The position numbers were made by a program, and so were the translations under genes. DNA of 64,000 nucleotides from Pseudomonadota bacterium (lineage in GTDB: Bacteria > Pseudomonadota > Alphaproteobacteria > Caulobacterales > Caulobacteraceae), in assembly GCA_023386645.1 (NCBI GenBank), contig JAEWJI010000062.1:1-64000 (forward strand), given 5' to 3'. The stretch's first letter is position 1. Every line of letters starts with the position of its first letter. Shown here in pieces: positions 17,216-25,846 of the stretch. Below the pieces are notes generated by a model. It saw only the letters and a program-made list of their open reading frames with translations. It searched no databases and was not told where the DNA came from.

Positions 17216-18100
17216 ATGCGCCATCTTCTTGTTCCAATCTGCGCCGTCGCCGCCCTGGCGGCAGCCTGCGATGGCGACCGCTCGGTGCGTATCTCCAGCA
17301 CGCGAACGGACACCGAGGCGAAGGGCGTCCTGAAGGTCGTCGACACCCTGCAGTGCCCTGAGACCCAGGGCGTACTCACGCGCAAGGGCTCGGCTCAATC
17401 GGACGGCCGGGTGTGCGTCTACTCCGGACCGAAGGGCGCGGAGGTGTCGCTACATCTCGTCAAGCTCGAGGCTGGAAGCAGCGCGGAGACCGTGCTGGCA
17501 GCCTTCGAGCAGCAGCTGAAGTCGGCCCTGCCCCATACGGTGGCCGACCTGAACGCCCGCGTCGCCGACGCCCAGGCCAATGCCGCCGATGCCAGGGCGG
17601 CCCAGGCGGACACGGACGCGCGGTCCGCCGACACCGCCGCGGCTCAGGCGGACGCCAGAACCGCCGCCACCGATCAGGCCCATGTCCGTCTGCCGGGACT
17701 CCAGGTCGACGCCCGGGGAGAGGACGCCCGCGTGCGCATGCCCGGCCTGTCCGTCAACGCCCAGGGCGACCGTGCCGACGTTCGCATCGGCGGCTTCACC
17801 ATCCGTGCCGACGACAGCGACGGCCAGGTGGCCATTCAGACGGCCGACGAATCGGTCAGCGTCCAGGCGCACGACGACGCCGCCGAGATCCGCACACGGG
17901 CGCCCGGCGAGGCGGTTCGCACCACCTACATCCTGACCGACAACCGCGCCTCGTCCGACGGCTGGCGGCTGGTGGGATACGAGGCGCGGGGCCCTGCCGG
18001 CGGCCCCGTCGTGATCGCCACCGTGAGATCCAAGGACAAGAACAACGATCGGGTGTTCGACGCCGCCAAGGCCCTGGTCGGCCTCAACGTCGGGGAGTGA
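17216..18100 (+). CDS. Ala/Asp-rich lipoprotein with repeated PGL motifs
   Basis: The 294-residue protein starts at ATG 17216 (AGAGG upstream); the signal peptide MRHLLVPICAVAALAAAC ends in a lipobox, so it should be lipidated in the envelope. After a region with two paired-looking Cys (LQCPETQG, VCVYSG) comes an Ala/Asp-rich helical stretch (about 105-160), then an imperfect repeat: VRLPGLQVDARGEDA, VRMPGLSVNAQGDRA, VRIGGFTIRADDSDG, followed by related VQ/IR strands that suggest a beta-solenoid. The C-terminus ILTDNRASSDGWRLVGYEARGPAGGPVVIATVRSK forms a further ordered block. I do not recognise a named domain. Confidence 0.75.
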   Translation: MRHLLVPICAVAALAAACDGDRSVRISSTRTDTEAKGVLKVVDTLQCPETQGVLTRKGSAQSDGRVCVYSGPKGAEVSLHLVKLEAGSSAETVLAAFEQQLKSALPHTVADLNARVADAQANAADARAAQADTDARSADTAAAQADARTAATDQAHVRLPGLQVDARGEDARVRMPGLSVNAQGDRADVRIGGFTIRADDSDGQVAIQTADESVSVQAHDDAAEIRTRAPGEAVRTTYILTDNRASSDGWRLVGYEARGPAGGPVVIATVRSKDKNNDRVFDAAKALVGLNVGE

Positions 18101-18134
18101 GGCAAGGCTTGATCCCCGGGACGGGATAGGTCAG

Positions 18135-18800
18135 GTGACGCGCCTCATGCCCCGCCCCGCCTCCTCCAAACCCGCGCCGGACAAGGCGCCCCGCGCGTGG
18201 CAGAGGATGCTGTCCGGCCGCAGGCTCGATCTGCTCGATCCGTCGCCCTTCGACATCGAGATCGAGGACGTCGCCCATGGGCTCGCCCGGGTCGCCCGCT
18301 GGAACGGCCAGACGGTCGGCGAACACGCCTTTTCGGTGGCCCAGCACAGCGTCGTGGTCGAGGAGATCGCGGCACACATGAAACCGGGCCTGGAGCCGAA
18401 ATGGCGGCTGGCCGCGCTGCTGCATGACGCATCGGAGTATGTGATCGGCGACATGATCTCGCCGTTCAAGTCGGCCTTGGGCGTCAGCTACAAGGATTTC
18501 GAGGCGCGACTGGAGCACGCCATCCACGTGCGGTTCGGCCTGCCGGCCAAGACGCCGGTCGCGATCAAGAGCCTGATTAAGAAGGCCGACCGCGCCTGCG
18601 CCTATTTCGAGGCGACGCAACTGGCCGGATTCGACCGGGACGAGGCCCTTCGGTTCTTCGGGGCGCCCCCGGCCGGCTATGACCTGATCATCGAGCCGCA
18701 GGCGCCGTCGCTCGCCCAGGCGCGATACCTGGAGCGGTTCAGGGTCCTGGCCGGCGCCGTGGGCCTGCTCCCGCCCGCCGACGCCTGGCATACGGAATAG
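18135..18800 (+). CDS. HD-domain hydrolase, YfbR-like
   Basis: The 221-residue protein carries an HD metal-dependent phosphohydrolase fold: VGEHAFSVAQHSVVV supplies the first His, LAALLHDASEYVIGDM the HD pair, and IKKADRACAYFEATQL the distal Asp. It resembles YfbR-type 5'-nucleotidases and the HD hydrolases commonly found next to alphaproteobacterial NAD regulators. GTG 18135 is used, with GGGATAGG just upstream; ATG 18147 is an alternative. The NadQ-like gene starts two bases after its stop, so the two are co-transcribed and a role in nucleotide or NAD turnover is plausible but unproven. Confidence 0.85.
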   Translation: MTRLMPRPASSKPAPDKAPRAWQRMLSGRRLDLLDPSPFDIEIEDVAHGLARVARWNGQTVGEHAFSVAQHSVVVEEIAAHMKPGLEPKWRLAALLHDASEYVIGDMISPFKSALGVSYKDFEARLEHAIHVRFGLPAKTPVAIKSLIKKADRACAYFEATQLAGFDRDEALRFFGAPPAGYDLIIEPQAPSLAQARYLERFRVLAGAVGLLPPADAWHTE

Positions 18801-18802
18801 CC

Positions 18803-19735
18803 ATGTCGACGGGCGGCGACAGCGGCGTCCGCATCGGCCTGTCGGCGGTCATCTTCGCCCTTCGCGACCGCGAGGCGGTCGTCCTGACCACCCCCGGACC
18901 GGACGGACGGCCCGCCCTGCCCTTCGGCCCCTTCGATCCCGAGGACGACCGCACCTTCGAACTCGCCCTGCGGTCCTTCGTGACGGCCCAGACGGGGTTC
19001 CGCCTGGGGTTCGTCGAGCAGCTCTACACCTTCGGGGACGCGGGTCGGAGCGGTCGCGGTCCGGGCGCCAGCGGTCGTGACGTGTCGGTCGGCTACCTCG
19101 CCCTGACGCGCGAAGCTGCCCGGGCGACGGCGGCGGACGCGCGCTGGACCCCGATCTTCGACATCTTTCCCTGGGAAGACCGCCGCAGCGGCGTCGGGGA
19201 GGCCGTCGCCGGCCTGGCGAACGGCCTGACGGCCTGGGCCGGGTCCGACACGCAGCGCCGCGCGCGTATCGAGAGTCTGTTCGCCCTCGGCCAAGGCGCC
19301 CGTTGGGACGAGGAGCAGGCGCTGGATCGCTATGAACTGCTGTACGAGGCGGGCCTGGTCGCCGAGGCGGCGCGCGACCGAGGCATACCTCCCCCCCCCC
19401 TCCCGATGGGCCTGCCCCTGAGTTCCGACCACCGGCGCATCCTGGCGACCGGCCTGGGCCGGCTGCGCAGCAAGCTGAAATACCGCCCGGTGCTGTTCGA
19501 TCTCGCGCCGGAGACCTTCACCCTCAGCGGACTGCAGGCGGCCGCCGAGGCGGTGGCGGGACTGTCGCTGCACAAGCAGAACTTCCGGCGCGGCGTGGAG
19601 CGGACGAACCTCGTGGAGCCGACCGGCCGACTGACCGCCGACACGGGAGGCCGGCCCGCTGAACTGTTCCGCTTCAAGGGCGTGGAGCCCGGCGGCGGCC
19701 ACGCGCCCGGCCTGGCCCTGCCCGCCCAAAGATGA
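18803..19735 (+). CDS. NUDIX-like NAD-metabolism regulator (NadQ type)
   Basis: The 310-residue protein has an N-terminal NUDIX fold (RIGLSAVIFALRDREAVVLTT, LPFGPFDPEDDRTFELALRSFVTAQTGF, VEQLYTFGD) without an intact Nudix box, so it is probably not a hydrolase, and a C-terminal winged-helix region (about 205-300; LRSKLKYRPVLFDLAPETFTLSGLQAAAEAV, HKQNFRRGVERTNLVEPTG). This layout matches the COG4111/NadQ group predicted to repress NAD biosynthesis genes in alphaproteobacteria, and the partner HD gene is a usual neighbour. A run of ten C residues (19391-19400) encodes a proline stretch in the linker. No nadABC genes are in the window. Confidence 0.75.
   Translation: MSTGGDSGVRIGLSAVIFALRDREAVVLTTPGPDGRPALPFGPFDPEDDRTFELALRSFVTAQTGFRLGFVEQLYTFGDAGRSGRGPGASGRDVSVGYLALTREAARATAADARWTPIFDIFPWEDRRSGVGEAVAGLANGLTAWAGSDTQRRARIESLFALGQGARWDEEQALDRYELLYEAGLVAEAARDRGIPPPPLPMGLPLSSDHRRILATGLGRLRSKLKYRPVLFDLAPETFTLSGLQAAAEAVAGLSLHKQNFRRGVERTNLVEPTGRLTADTGGRPAELFRFKGVEPGGGHAPGLALPAQR
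19391..19400 (+). repeat. C10 homopolymer inside the NadQ-like gene
   Basis: Ten consecutive C residues encode part of a Pro-rich linker between the NUDIX-like and winged-helix parts. Slippage by one base would truncate the regulator before its predicted DNA-binding domain. Confidence 0.9.
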
Positions 19736-19823
19736 GGGTCGAGCCGCGACCGTTCCCGCTTGCGGATCGGATCGCGGGCCATTAGAGAAGCCGCTCGCTC
19801 GACCAAGCGTCTATCGGCCCCGC

Positions 19824-19913
<90 letters not shown>

Positions 19914-19977
19914 CCGGCCCTGCCGCTAGACAGCCAGGCGTCGGCCGCGCCGTCAGCCGCGAACACCAGTCTCGAGA

Positions 19978-20016
19978 ACAACAAAATGCCGGCCCGGACG
20001 GATGGTCCGAGCCGGC
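19978..20016 (-). terminator. Intrinsic terminator of the pectin-locus TonB receptor
   Basis: On the minus strand GCCGGC with GCCGGC and inner CGGAC with GTCCG form a hairpin (19988-20016), then ATTTTGTTGTT. It lies 26 bases after the receptor stop. Confidence 0.75.
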
Positions 20017-20042
20017 GAGTGCGACGCCCTCAGGAGATAGCG

Positions 20043-23039
20043 TCAGAAGCGGTAGCGGGCGCCCAGGTAGAACTGCCGGCCGGTGTGGTGGAAGACGGAG
20101 GTGCTTTCGCGACTGGCTCCGTCGCCGACGAACTGGTGGTTGTCTTCATCCGTCAGGTTAAGGCCCTCGAAGGTCAGGGTCACCTGGTCGGTCAGGTTGA
20201 ACGAGGCTGAGGCGTCCAGGTTGAAGGTCTCCTGCTTGCCTTCGATGTTGTTGCCGTTCCGTCCCGGCACGTTCTGCAGGTAGGAATCGCGGAAGGCGGC
20301 CGAGACCCGGGCCGAGAACCGGTCGTCCTCGTAATACAGGGTGCCGTTGTACGAGGTCGGCGACAGGTTGATCAGGTCGGCCGTCACCACTGCGGCGCAC
20401 AGGGCGTCGTTGCAGTAGTCGATCTCGCTCTCGACGTGGGTGTAGTTCAGCTGCACGCCCAGGTTCTCCAGCGGTCCCGGCAGGAAGGTGAAGGGCTGCT
20501 GGTAGCTGATCTCGAAGCCCCTAAGCGGACCACCATCGGTGTTCACCGCGCTGGTCAGCTGGAACACCGTCGAACCGGAGCATACGCCGGTGCAGAAGCC
20601 GGGCGCGAAGGCCGAGGGGTTCAGGGCCGTCAGGTCCGTATAGGGCAGGTCCTGTCGGATGATCTGAATGTAGGTGTCGATGTCCTTGTAGAAGTAGGCG
20701 AAGGACAGGAGCGCGTCCTCGGCGAAGTACCACTCAACGCTGAGGTCGTAGGTGTTGGCCCGGAAGGGTTCCAGGCCGACGTTGCCGATCGACGCCGTGA
20801 AGTTGGGGCCCGACGCGTTCAGCGAGGTGGTCGGCACCAGGTAGTTGGTGCCCGCGAGCGTGTTTCCGATCTGCGGACGGGCCATGACCTTGGCGGCGCC
20901 GAAGCGCACGACCAGGTCGTCCATCGGCTCCAGCGCCAGGTTCAGCGACGGCAGGGTGTCGTCGTACTCGTTCGTCCCTTCGACCAGGGTGCCGCCGCCG
21001 GTCGAGCTGTATCCCTGGGCATAGAGCTGAGTGTTGACCTGACGGACGCCGACGTTGCCGCGCAGCGGCATGTTCATCAGCATCGTGTCGAAGTCGGCCT
21101 GAATGTAGAAGGCGGTATCCTCCTCTTCGATCAGCCTGTTGCCGCCGCGAGCGTTGCCGTTGGTGATGCTGGTCAGGCTGAAGTCGCCGCCCGGCACGCC
21201 CGTGTTGCAGTTGCAGTAGATGTTGAACAGGCTGGCGATCGCCGGCAGGTCCGGGCGCACCCAGCTGGTGGCGTTGCCGCCGTAGTTGAGACCGGAGCCG
21301 AAGCCGGTGAGCAGATTGGAGATGCTGGCCACCGTCGTCCCGGCCGGCAGGGTGGGAACCACCGTCTCGTCGGTGCGGCGGAACTCGAAGGAATCCGACG
21401 AATAGGTCTTGTAGTTGAACCCGGCCTTCAGGGTAACCGTGTCGTTCAGGTCAAAGGCCAGGTCGCCCTGCAAGGATTCGAAGATGGTCTCGACGCCATT
21501 GGGCCGCAGGCGAATTTCGGAACGCGGCAGCGAGGCCAGCGCCGTTCCGAGCGAGATGTCGCGCCAGGACCAGTTCGCCGGATTGGCGACGTCGAAACCG
21601 TAGTCGATTAGTGGCGTCGAGGATCGGTCGCCGCGGAAGTCGAACGAATAACCTTGGGTGTTCTGGCGATCCAGGGTGACGGTCGTCTGGACCGGGTTGT
21701 CGAACAGCGACTCTGCGCGTCCAGCATAGAACCGGCCGCGCAGACGATCGGAGAAGTCGTGGTCCAGGGTGAAGCTGACCTGGGTGAACTCCGTCGAGAG
21801 TTCGTCGTAGCGTTGCTCCGACCGGATATCGACATTGTCGAACACGCCGTAGACCAGCATGTTGTTCTGAACCTCTGCCTGACGCACCGCGATCTGCGTC
21901 TGGCCGCCGGCAGCGGCGTTTCGGCTGAACGACAGCGCCTCGAGGAAATCTTCTTGGCGGGTGGCCTCCAGCTTGGAGTGCAGGACGTCCAGGCTCATGG
22001 TCGTCGAATCGGTGGGTCGGAACTGCAGCGAGCCCGTCAGGCCCAGCCGCTCCTGGTGGTGCGTCAGCCGGCCGAAGCGCGGCAGGCGGGGAATGAAGAC
22101 CCCGGCCTGATTGGCGGTGTTGTAGGCCGCGATATTCGAGGCGGTGTTCGCCGGCCGGGCGACGCCCACGGCGCAGTTGGCGGCCGAGGAGCCGTTGGCC
22201 GAGCTGTTGCCCGGGTTCTGGGGCGTGACGCCCACCGGGCTGCAAAAGCCGCCGCTATTGGTCGCGCCTGGCGCCGCGGCCGGGGCCCAACGCACCGAGC
22301 TGAACCCTTCCTCGAACAGGTCGCGCTCGCTGTAGGCCGCCGAGATCAGGGCTCCGAAACGACCGTTGCCCCAGGTATTGGACAGCAGCAGGGCCCCGCG
22401 TGGGTTGGTGCTCTCCGACAGGTCGTTCCACCCGCCCTGGATCGAGGCGGCGGCGGTGAAGCCGTCGTAGTCGAACGGCCGCGTGGCCTGAAGGTCTATG
22501 GTGGCTCCGAGCGACCCCTCCTCCGTCTCCGCCGCGGCCGTCTTGCGCACGGTGATCGAGTTGAAGAGCTCGGCTGCGAAGACGTTGAAGTCGAAACCAC
22601 GGCCCCGGTTGGCGCCGCCCGAGGAATCCGTGCCGCCGGTGGTGGCCTGGGCCTCCATGCCGTTGATGCGGGTGCGGGTGAAGTCGGCGCTGAGGCCGCG
22701 CACGGTCAGCGAGCGACCCTCACCGGCGTCGCGGTCGATCGACACGCCCGGAATGCGCTGGATCGCCTCGGCCAGGTTCAGATCGGGGAAGTCGGCGATG
22801 TCCTCGGCCACGATGGCGTCGACGACGCCGGCCTCGCGGCGCTTGATGTCCAGCGCGGCGCTCAGGCTGGCGCGGAAGCCCGTGACGACGATTTCATCGA
22901 CTTGGGTGTCTTCATCCTGCGCCTGTCCCGGGTCCTGCGCCAAGGCAGGCGAGGCGCCAAGGGCGAGCGATAGGACAAGGCTGGACGCGCCCAGCTTGAG
23001 CGTACGAACATCAGGCATGGCTGCCCACTGGTGCGACAT
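20043..23039 (-). CDS. TonB-dependent receptor, predicted oligogalacturonide uptake
   Basis: The 998-residue outer-membrane protein starts at ATG 23039, chosen because GGGAGG lies five bases upstream. A signal peptide ends at ASPALAQ. A TonB box-like DEIVVTGF precedes the plug (about 45-190; DFPDLNLAEAIQRIPGVSIDRDAGEGRSLTVRGL) and a 22-strand barrel ends in GARYRF. The N-terminal RASLSAALDIKRREAGVVDAI signature is typical of carbohydrate-type receptors in Caulobacterales and Xanthomonadales. Two LacI-type operators sit 70-117 bases upstream, and the linked genes are pectin genes, so uptake of unsaturated oligogalacturonates is inferred. The substrate cannot be read from sequence. Confidence 0.88.
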   Translation of the reverse strand: MSHQWAAMPDVRTLKLGASSLVLSLALGASPALAQDPGQAQDEDTQVDEIVVTGFRASLSAALDIKRREAGVVDAIVAEDIADFPDLNLAEAIQRIPGVSIDRDAGEGRSLTVRGLSADFTRTRINGMEAQATTGGTDSSGGANRGRGFDFNVFAAELFNSITVRKTAAAETEEGSLGATIDLQATRPFDYDGFTAAASIQGGWNDLSESTNPRGALLLSNTWGNGRFGALISAAYSERDLFEEGFSSVRWAPAAAPGATNSGGFCSPVGVTPQNPGNSSANGSSAANCAVGVARPANTASNIAAYNTANQAGVFIPRLPRFGRLTHHQERLGLTGSLQFRPTDSTTMSLDVLHSKLEATRQEDFLEALSFSRNAAAGGQTQIAVRQAEVQNNMLVYGVFDNVDIRSEQRYDELSTEFTQVSFTLDHDFSDRLRGRFYAGRAESLFDNPVQTTVTLDRQNTQGYSFDFRGDRSSTPLIDYGFDVANPANWSWRDISLGTALASLPRSEIRLRPNGVETIFESLQGDLAFDLNDTVTLKAGFNYKTYSSDSFEFRRTDETVVPTLPAGTTVASISNLLTGFGSGLNYGGNATSWVRPDLPAIASLFNIYCNCNTGVPGGDFSLTSITNGNARGGNRLIEEEDTAFYIQADFDTMLMNMPLRGNVGVRQVNTQLYAQGYSSTGGGTLVEGTNEYDDTLPSLNLALEPMDDLVVRFGAAKVMARPQIGNTLAGTNYLVPTTSLNASGPNFTASIGNVGLEPFRANTYDLSVEWYFAEDALLSFAYFYKDIDTYIQIIRQDLPYTDLTALNPSAFAPGFCTGVCSGSTVFQLTSAVNTDGGPLRGFEISYQQPFTFLPGPLENLGVQLNYTHVESEIDYCNDALCAAVVTADLINLSPTSYNGTLYYEDDRFSARVSAAFRDSYLQNVPGRNGNNIEGKQETFNLDASASFNLTDQVTLTFEGLNLTDEDNHQFVGDGASRESTSVFHHTGRQFYLGARYRF

Positions 23040-23108
23040 CGAAACCTCCCATGCGTCGGCCCGGCCGACTCCTCGATATGTTCTGGTCGGAACTTCGCCC
23101 GATCCATT

Positions 23109-23122
23109 TGACACCGGTGTCT
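23109..23122. promoter_or_regulatory. LacI-type operator O1
   Basis: TGACACCGGTGTCT matches the locus consensus TGACACCGGTGTCA at 13 of 14 positions; its central 12 bases (23110-23121) are a perfect palindrome. It lies in the divergent control region of the TonB receptor and the cupin gene. Confidence 0.75.
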
Positions 23123-23142
23123 AACCTATGCGCAGCATTTCC

Positions 23143-23156
23143 TGACACCGGTATCA
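23143..23156. promoter_or_regulatory. LacI-type operator O2
   Basis: TGACACCGGTATCA matches the consensus at 13 of 14 positions. Its centre is 34 bases from that of O1, so two repressor dimers or a looped tetramer could control both divergent promoters. Confidence 0.75.
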
Positions 23157-23291
23157 GATCGAGGATAGGCAGATGACGAGCAAGACCGCAAGCCCGGAAC
23201 CAGCCCGCTCGCGATGCCACCATAATGGTGTTCGTCGAAGCCCGGACAGCGCGGCTCGAACGCTCGGCCCCTTTTACCAACGAGAAATCCG

Positions 23292-23705
23292 ATGCTCGAC
23301 GTTCTCCTGATCTCCACCGTTCTGATAATCCAGGATCCCTCCGCCAGACAGATGGTGGTGGTTCGCGAGGCGGATGTGCGTGTGGAGCAGCCGCCGCCTC
23401 ACGGTGGAAGCGGAATGAGCACCGCCTATCGTCTGTCGGACGCCGCGCCGGCTCGCAACTTCGAGTTCCGCAAGCGGGTCCTGCATCCCGGCGCGTCGAT
23501 CGGCATGCACGTGCTGAGCCACGATGAAATCTACTACGTTCTGAACGGCGTGGGCGTGGTGACCTCCGACGACCAGACCACGCCCTTGGAAGCGGGGATG
23601 GCGGCCTATCTCTACGAGGGCGCGGATGTCGGCATCCGTCAGGTGGGCCAAGAGGATCTGGTGCTCATCATCGCGTACCCCCTCCCCGCGCGCCTTGAGG
23701 AATAG
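23292..23705 (+). CDS. Cupin-domain protein of the pectin locus
   Basis: The 137-residue protein opens with a short hydrophobic segment (MLDVLLISTVLII) that could be an N-terminal signal or anchor, then a single-domain cupin: FRKRVLHPGASIGMHVLSHDEIYYVLNGVGVV (first cupin motif, with His/His/Glu metal-ligand pattern) and LEAGMAAYLYEGADVGIRQVG (second motif). Such cupins bind sugars, sense ligands or act as small isomerases and lyases. It is divergent from the TonB receptor, shares operators O1/O2 and is followed after two bases by the LamG gene. Its reaction is unknown; a role in pectin-derived sugar handling is inferred from context. Confidence 0.78.
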   Translation: MLDVLLISTVLIIQDPSARQMVVVREADVRVEQPPPHGGSGMSTAYRLSDAAPARNFEFRKRVLHPGASIGMHVLSHDEIYYVLNGVGVVTSDDQTTPLEAGMAAYLYEGADVGIRQVGQEDLVLIIAYPLPARLEE

Positions 23706-23707
23706 GG

Positions 23708-24403
23708 ATGGCGGTCGGGACCAAAATCAGTCGGCGATCCGCCTTGGCCGGCGGGCTTGCTATGGGAGGGTGCGCCACCCTGAGGGATCGGAAAACGTCG
23801 CAAACGGTCTGGCGCTTCGATCGAACGGACCAGATCGGAGGAAGGCCGGCCCGTCTTGAAGGCGCGCCCTCCATCATCGAGGGGCGACGCGGTCCCGCCC
23901 TGCTGTTCGACGGAACGGATGACGCAATGTTCCTGAGCGAGCATCCCTTGGCGGGCGCCGCAGCCTTCACCATGGAGGCGATCTTTCGGCCGGACGGCGG
24001 CGCGCATGAGCAGCGATGGCTGCATCTACAGGAGGAACCGCCGCGTCCAGGCGGCGCCTCGGGCGGCACCCGAATGCTGTTCGAGATCCGGGTGTATGGC
24101 CAGGAATGGGCCCTGGACACCTTCGTGAAGGGCCCAGGGTACAACCAGCCGCTGCTGTTTCCCGAGAAGCGTCATCCGCTCGGGCGCTGGACGCATGTGG
24201 CCCAGACCTGCGACGGATCCCGCTATCGCAGCTACGTTGACGGCGTTCTGCAAGGCGAGGCGGAGATCGCCTTCGTGGCCCAGGGAGCCGGCGTCGCCTC
24301 CGTGGGTTGCCGACTGAACCGCGTCGATTATTTCCGGGGCGCGATCCAGGAGGCGCGGTTCACGCACCGCGCCCTGCCGCCCGAGCAGTTCACTGGCCTC
24401 TGA
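23708..24403 (+). CDS. Tat-type lipoprotein with LamG/concanavalin-like domain
   Basis: The 231-residue protein begins with a twin-arginine signal (SRRSALAGGLAMGGC) that ends in a Cys, suggesting Tat export and lipidation. The rest is a LamG/concanavalin A-like jelly roll: GPALLFDGTDDAMFLSEHPL, AFTMEAIFRPDGG, RMLFEIRVYGQEWALDTFV, HPLGRWTHVAQTCDGSRYRSYVDGVLQGEAEI and FRGAIQEARFTHRALPPEQF. These domains bind carbohydrate or assist polysaccharide-degrading enzymes. ATG 23708 follows the cupin stop by two bases. Placed in the pectin regulon, it may hold pectin fragments at the cell surface; this is inference. Confidence 0.8.
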   Translation: MAVGTKISRRSALAGGLAMGGCATLRDRKTSQTVWRFDRTDQIGGRPARLEGAPSIIEGRRGPALLFDGTDDAMFLSEHPLAGAAAFTMEAIFRPDGGAHEQRWLHLQEEPPRPGGASGGTRMLFEIRVYGQEWALDTFVKGPGYNQPLLFPEKRHPLGRWTHVAQTCDGSRYRSYVDGVLQGEAEIAFVAQGAGVASVGCRLNRVDYFRGAIQEARFTHRALPPEQFTGL

Positions 24404-24414
24404 CACAGCGCAAA

Positions 24415-24443
24415 CACGGGGCGACGGCGACCGCCGCCCCGTG
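24415..24443. terminator. Hairpin between convergent LamG and transporter genes
   Basis: CACGGGGCG (24415-24423) pairs with CGCCCCGTG (24435-24443) around an 11-base loop, 12 bases past the LamG-gene stop. It is followed by a C-rich run (three blocks of six or seven C at 24444-24467) rather than T residues. Confidence 0.55.
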
Positions 24444-24467
24444 CCCCCCTGCCCCCCCTGCCCCCCG

Positions 24468-25787
24468 TCAGAGCCGGGCGGGTTCGTACCTCGGCGACAA
24501 CAGGTGGACGACCAGCAGGGCCAGGAGGTAGGCCGACGCCGCCACCACGAAGATCGGGGTGTAGCTGCCGATCTGGTCCAGGACGTAGCCGGCGTACTTG
24601 GCCATTGCCATGCCGCCGAACCCGCCGATCATGCCCCCGATGCCGACCACGGAGCCGACCGCCGACCGGGGGAAGACATCGCCGGGCAAGGCATACAGGT
24701 TGGCCGAGAAGCCCTGGTGCGCCGCTGTCGCCACGCCGATGATGAGCACCGCCAGCCAGACGTTGTCGGCCATGGAGGCGAAAGCAACCGGTACAACGGC
24801 GAGGGCGCAGATCAGCATGGTGAGCTTGCGAGCGTTGTTGAGGCTCATCCCCGCTTTCATGAACCGGCTCGAAAGCCAGCCGCCGCCCACCGAGCCAACG
24901 TCCGACAGGAGATAGATCGCCACGAGCGGCGGCCCGAAGGTCAGCAGGTCCAGATCGTAGCGGTCGCCCAGGAAGCCCGGCAGCCAGAAGAGGAAGAACC
25001 ACCAGATGGGATCGATCAGGAACTTCCCGACCGCATAGGCCCAGGTCTCGCGGACGGTGAGCAGCTTCAGCCAGCCGACCTTCTCCACCGGGTCAGCGGG
25101 ATCCTGTTCGATATACGCCAGCTCAGCGTCGCTCACTTTCGGGTGCTTGCGCGGCTCGCGATAGACCAGGAACCAGATGGGAACCCACAGGAGGCCGAGA
25201 GCTCCGAGGATCAGGATGGCTGCCTGCCAGTTCGGGTTGTCGCGCGTCCCGAGCCAGACCGAGGCGACCAGCGGAATGAGCAGCGGCGTCAGGATGGCGC
25301 CGATATTCGTGCCGGCGTTGAAAAGACCCACGGCGAAGGCGCGTTCCTTCTTGGGGAACCACTCGGTAACGGCCTTGATGCCAGCGGGAAATCCGCCGCC
25401 CTCGCCTATGCCCAGACCGATGCGGGCGATGATCGCGGTGTTCAAACTGCGAATGCCGGCATGGGCGAAAAACGCGATCTGCCAGATGATGAAGGCCAGG
25501 CCGAACCCCCAGCGCGCGCCGATGCGATCGACGATGCGGCCCCACAACAGATAGGAGATGGCGTAGGCGAACTGAAACCAGAAGACGATGTCGGCATAGT
25601 TGGTTTCCGACCAGCCGAATTCACCCATCAGGGTGGGCTTGAGCACCCCGAGCGCCTGTCGGTCCACGTAGTTGATGACCATGGCTGCGAACAGCAGCCA
25701 GACGACGATCCATCGATAGCGTCCGGCCGCAGGCGGCGCTTCTGTCGGAGGCGGAACCGGGGGAGCCGGCGGGTTTGCGAATGTCAT
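24468..25787 (-). CDS. MFS transporter, hexuronate (ExuT) type
   Basis: The 439-residue inner-membrane protein has 12 predicted helices and anion:cation symporter family signatures: YRWIVVWLLFAAMVINYVDRQALGVL, GWSETNYADIVFWFQFAYAISYLLWGRIVDRIGARWG, RIGLGIGEGGGFPAGIKAVTEWFPKKERAFAVGLFNAGTNIGA. These are typical of ExuT-like galacturonate/glucuronate importers. ATG 25787 has AGGAAGAGG upstream; the longer frame overlaps the hydratase gene and adds non-family sequence. It lies 59 bases downstream of the hydratase gene on the same strand and should be driven from the O3-controlled promoter. Confidence 0.88.
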   Translation of the reverse strand: MTFANPPAPPVPPPTEAPPAAGRYRWIVVWLLFAAMVINYVDRQALGVLKPTLMGEFGWSETNYADIVFWFQFAYAISYLLWGRIVDRIGARWGFGLAFIIWQIAFFAHAGIRSLNTAIIARIGLGIGEGGGFPAGIKAVTEWFPKKERAFAVGLFNAGTNIGAILTPLLIPLVASVWLGTRDNPNWQAAILILGALGLLWVPIWFLVYREPRKHPKVSDAELAYIEQDPADPVEKVGWLKLLTVRETWAYAVGKFLIDPIWWFFLFWLPGFLGDRYDLDLLTFGPPLVAIYLLSDVGSVGGGWLSSRFMKAGMSLNNARKLTMLICALAVVPVAFASMADNVWLAVLIIGVATAAHQGFSANLYALPGDVFPRSAVGSVVGIGGMIGGFGGMAMAKYAGYVLDQIGSYTPIFVVAASAYLLALLVVHLLSPRYEPARL

Positions 25788-25846
25788 CTGATGCGCCTCT
25801 TCCTTGTTTCCTGGCCGGCGCCTCTGCGGACGCTCGTCCGAACGTC

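Noticed and set aside
24444..24467. C-rich repeats as a possible short CRISPR or regulatory array
   Set aside because: They are just three homopolymer blocks separated by TG, with no spacers.
24783..24798. Extra ACCGGT resembling the LacI operator core
   Set aside because: It lies within the transporter coding region and matches only the central six bases, with no palindromic arms.
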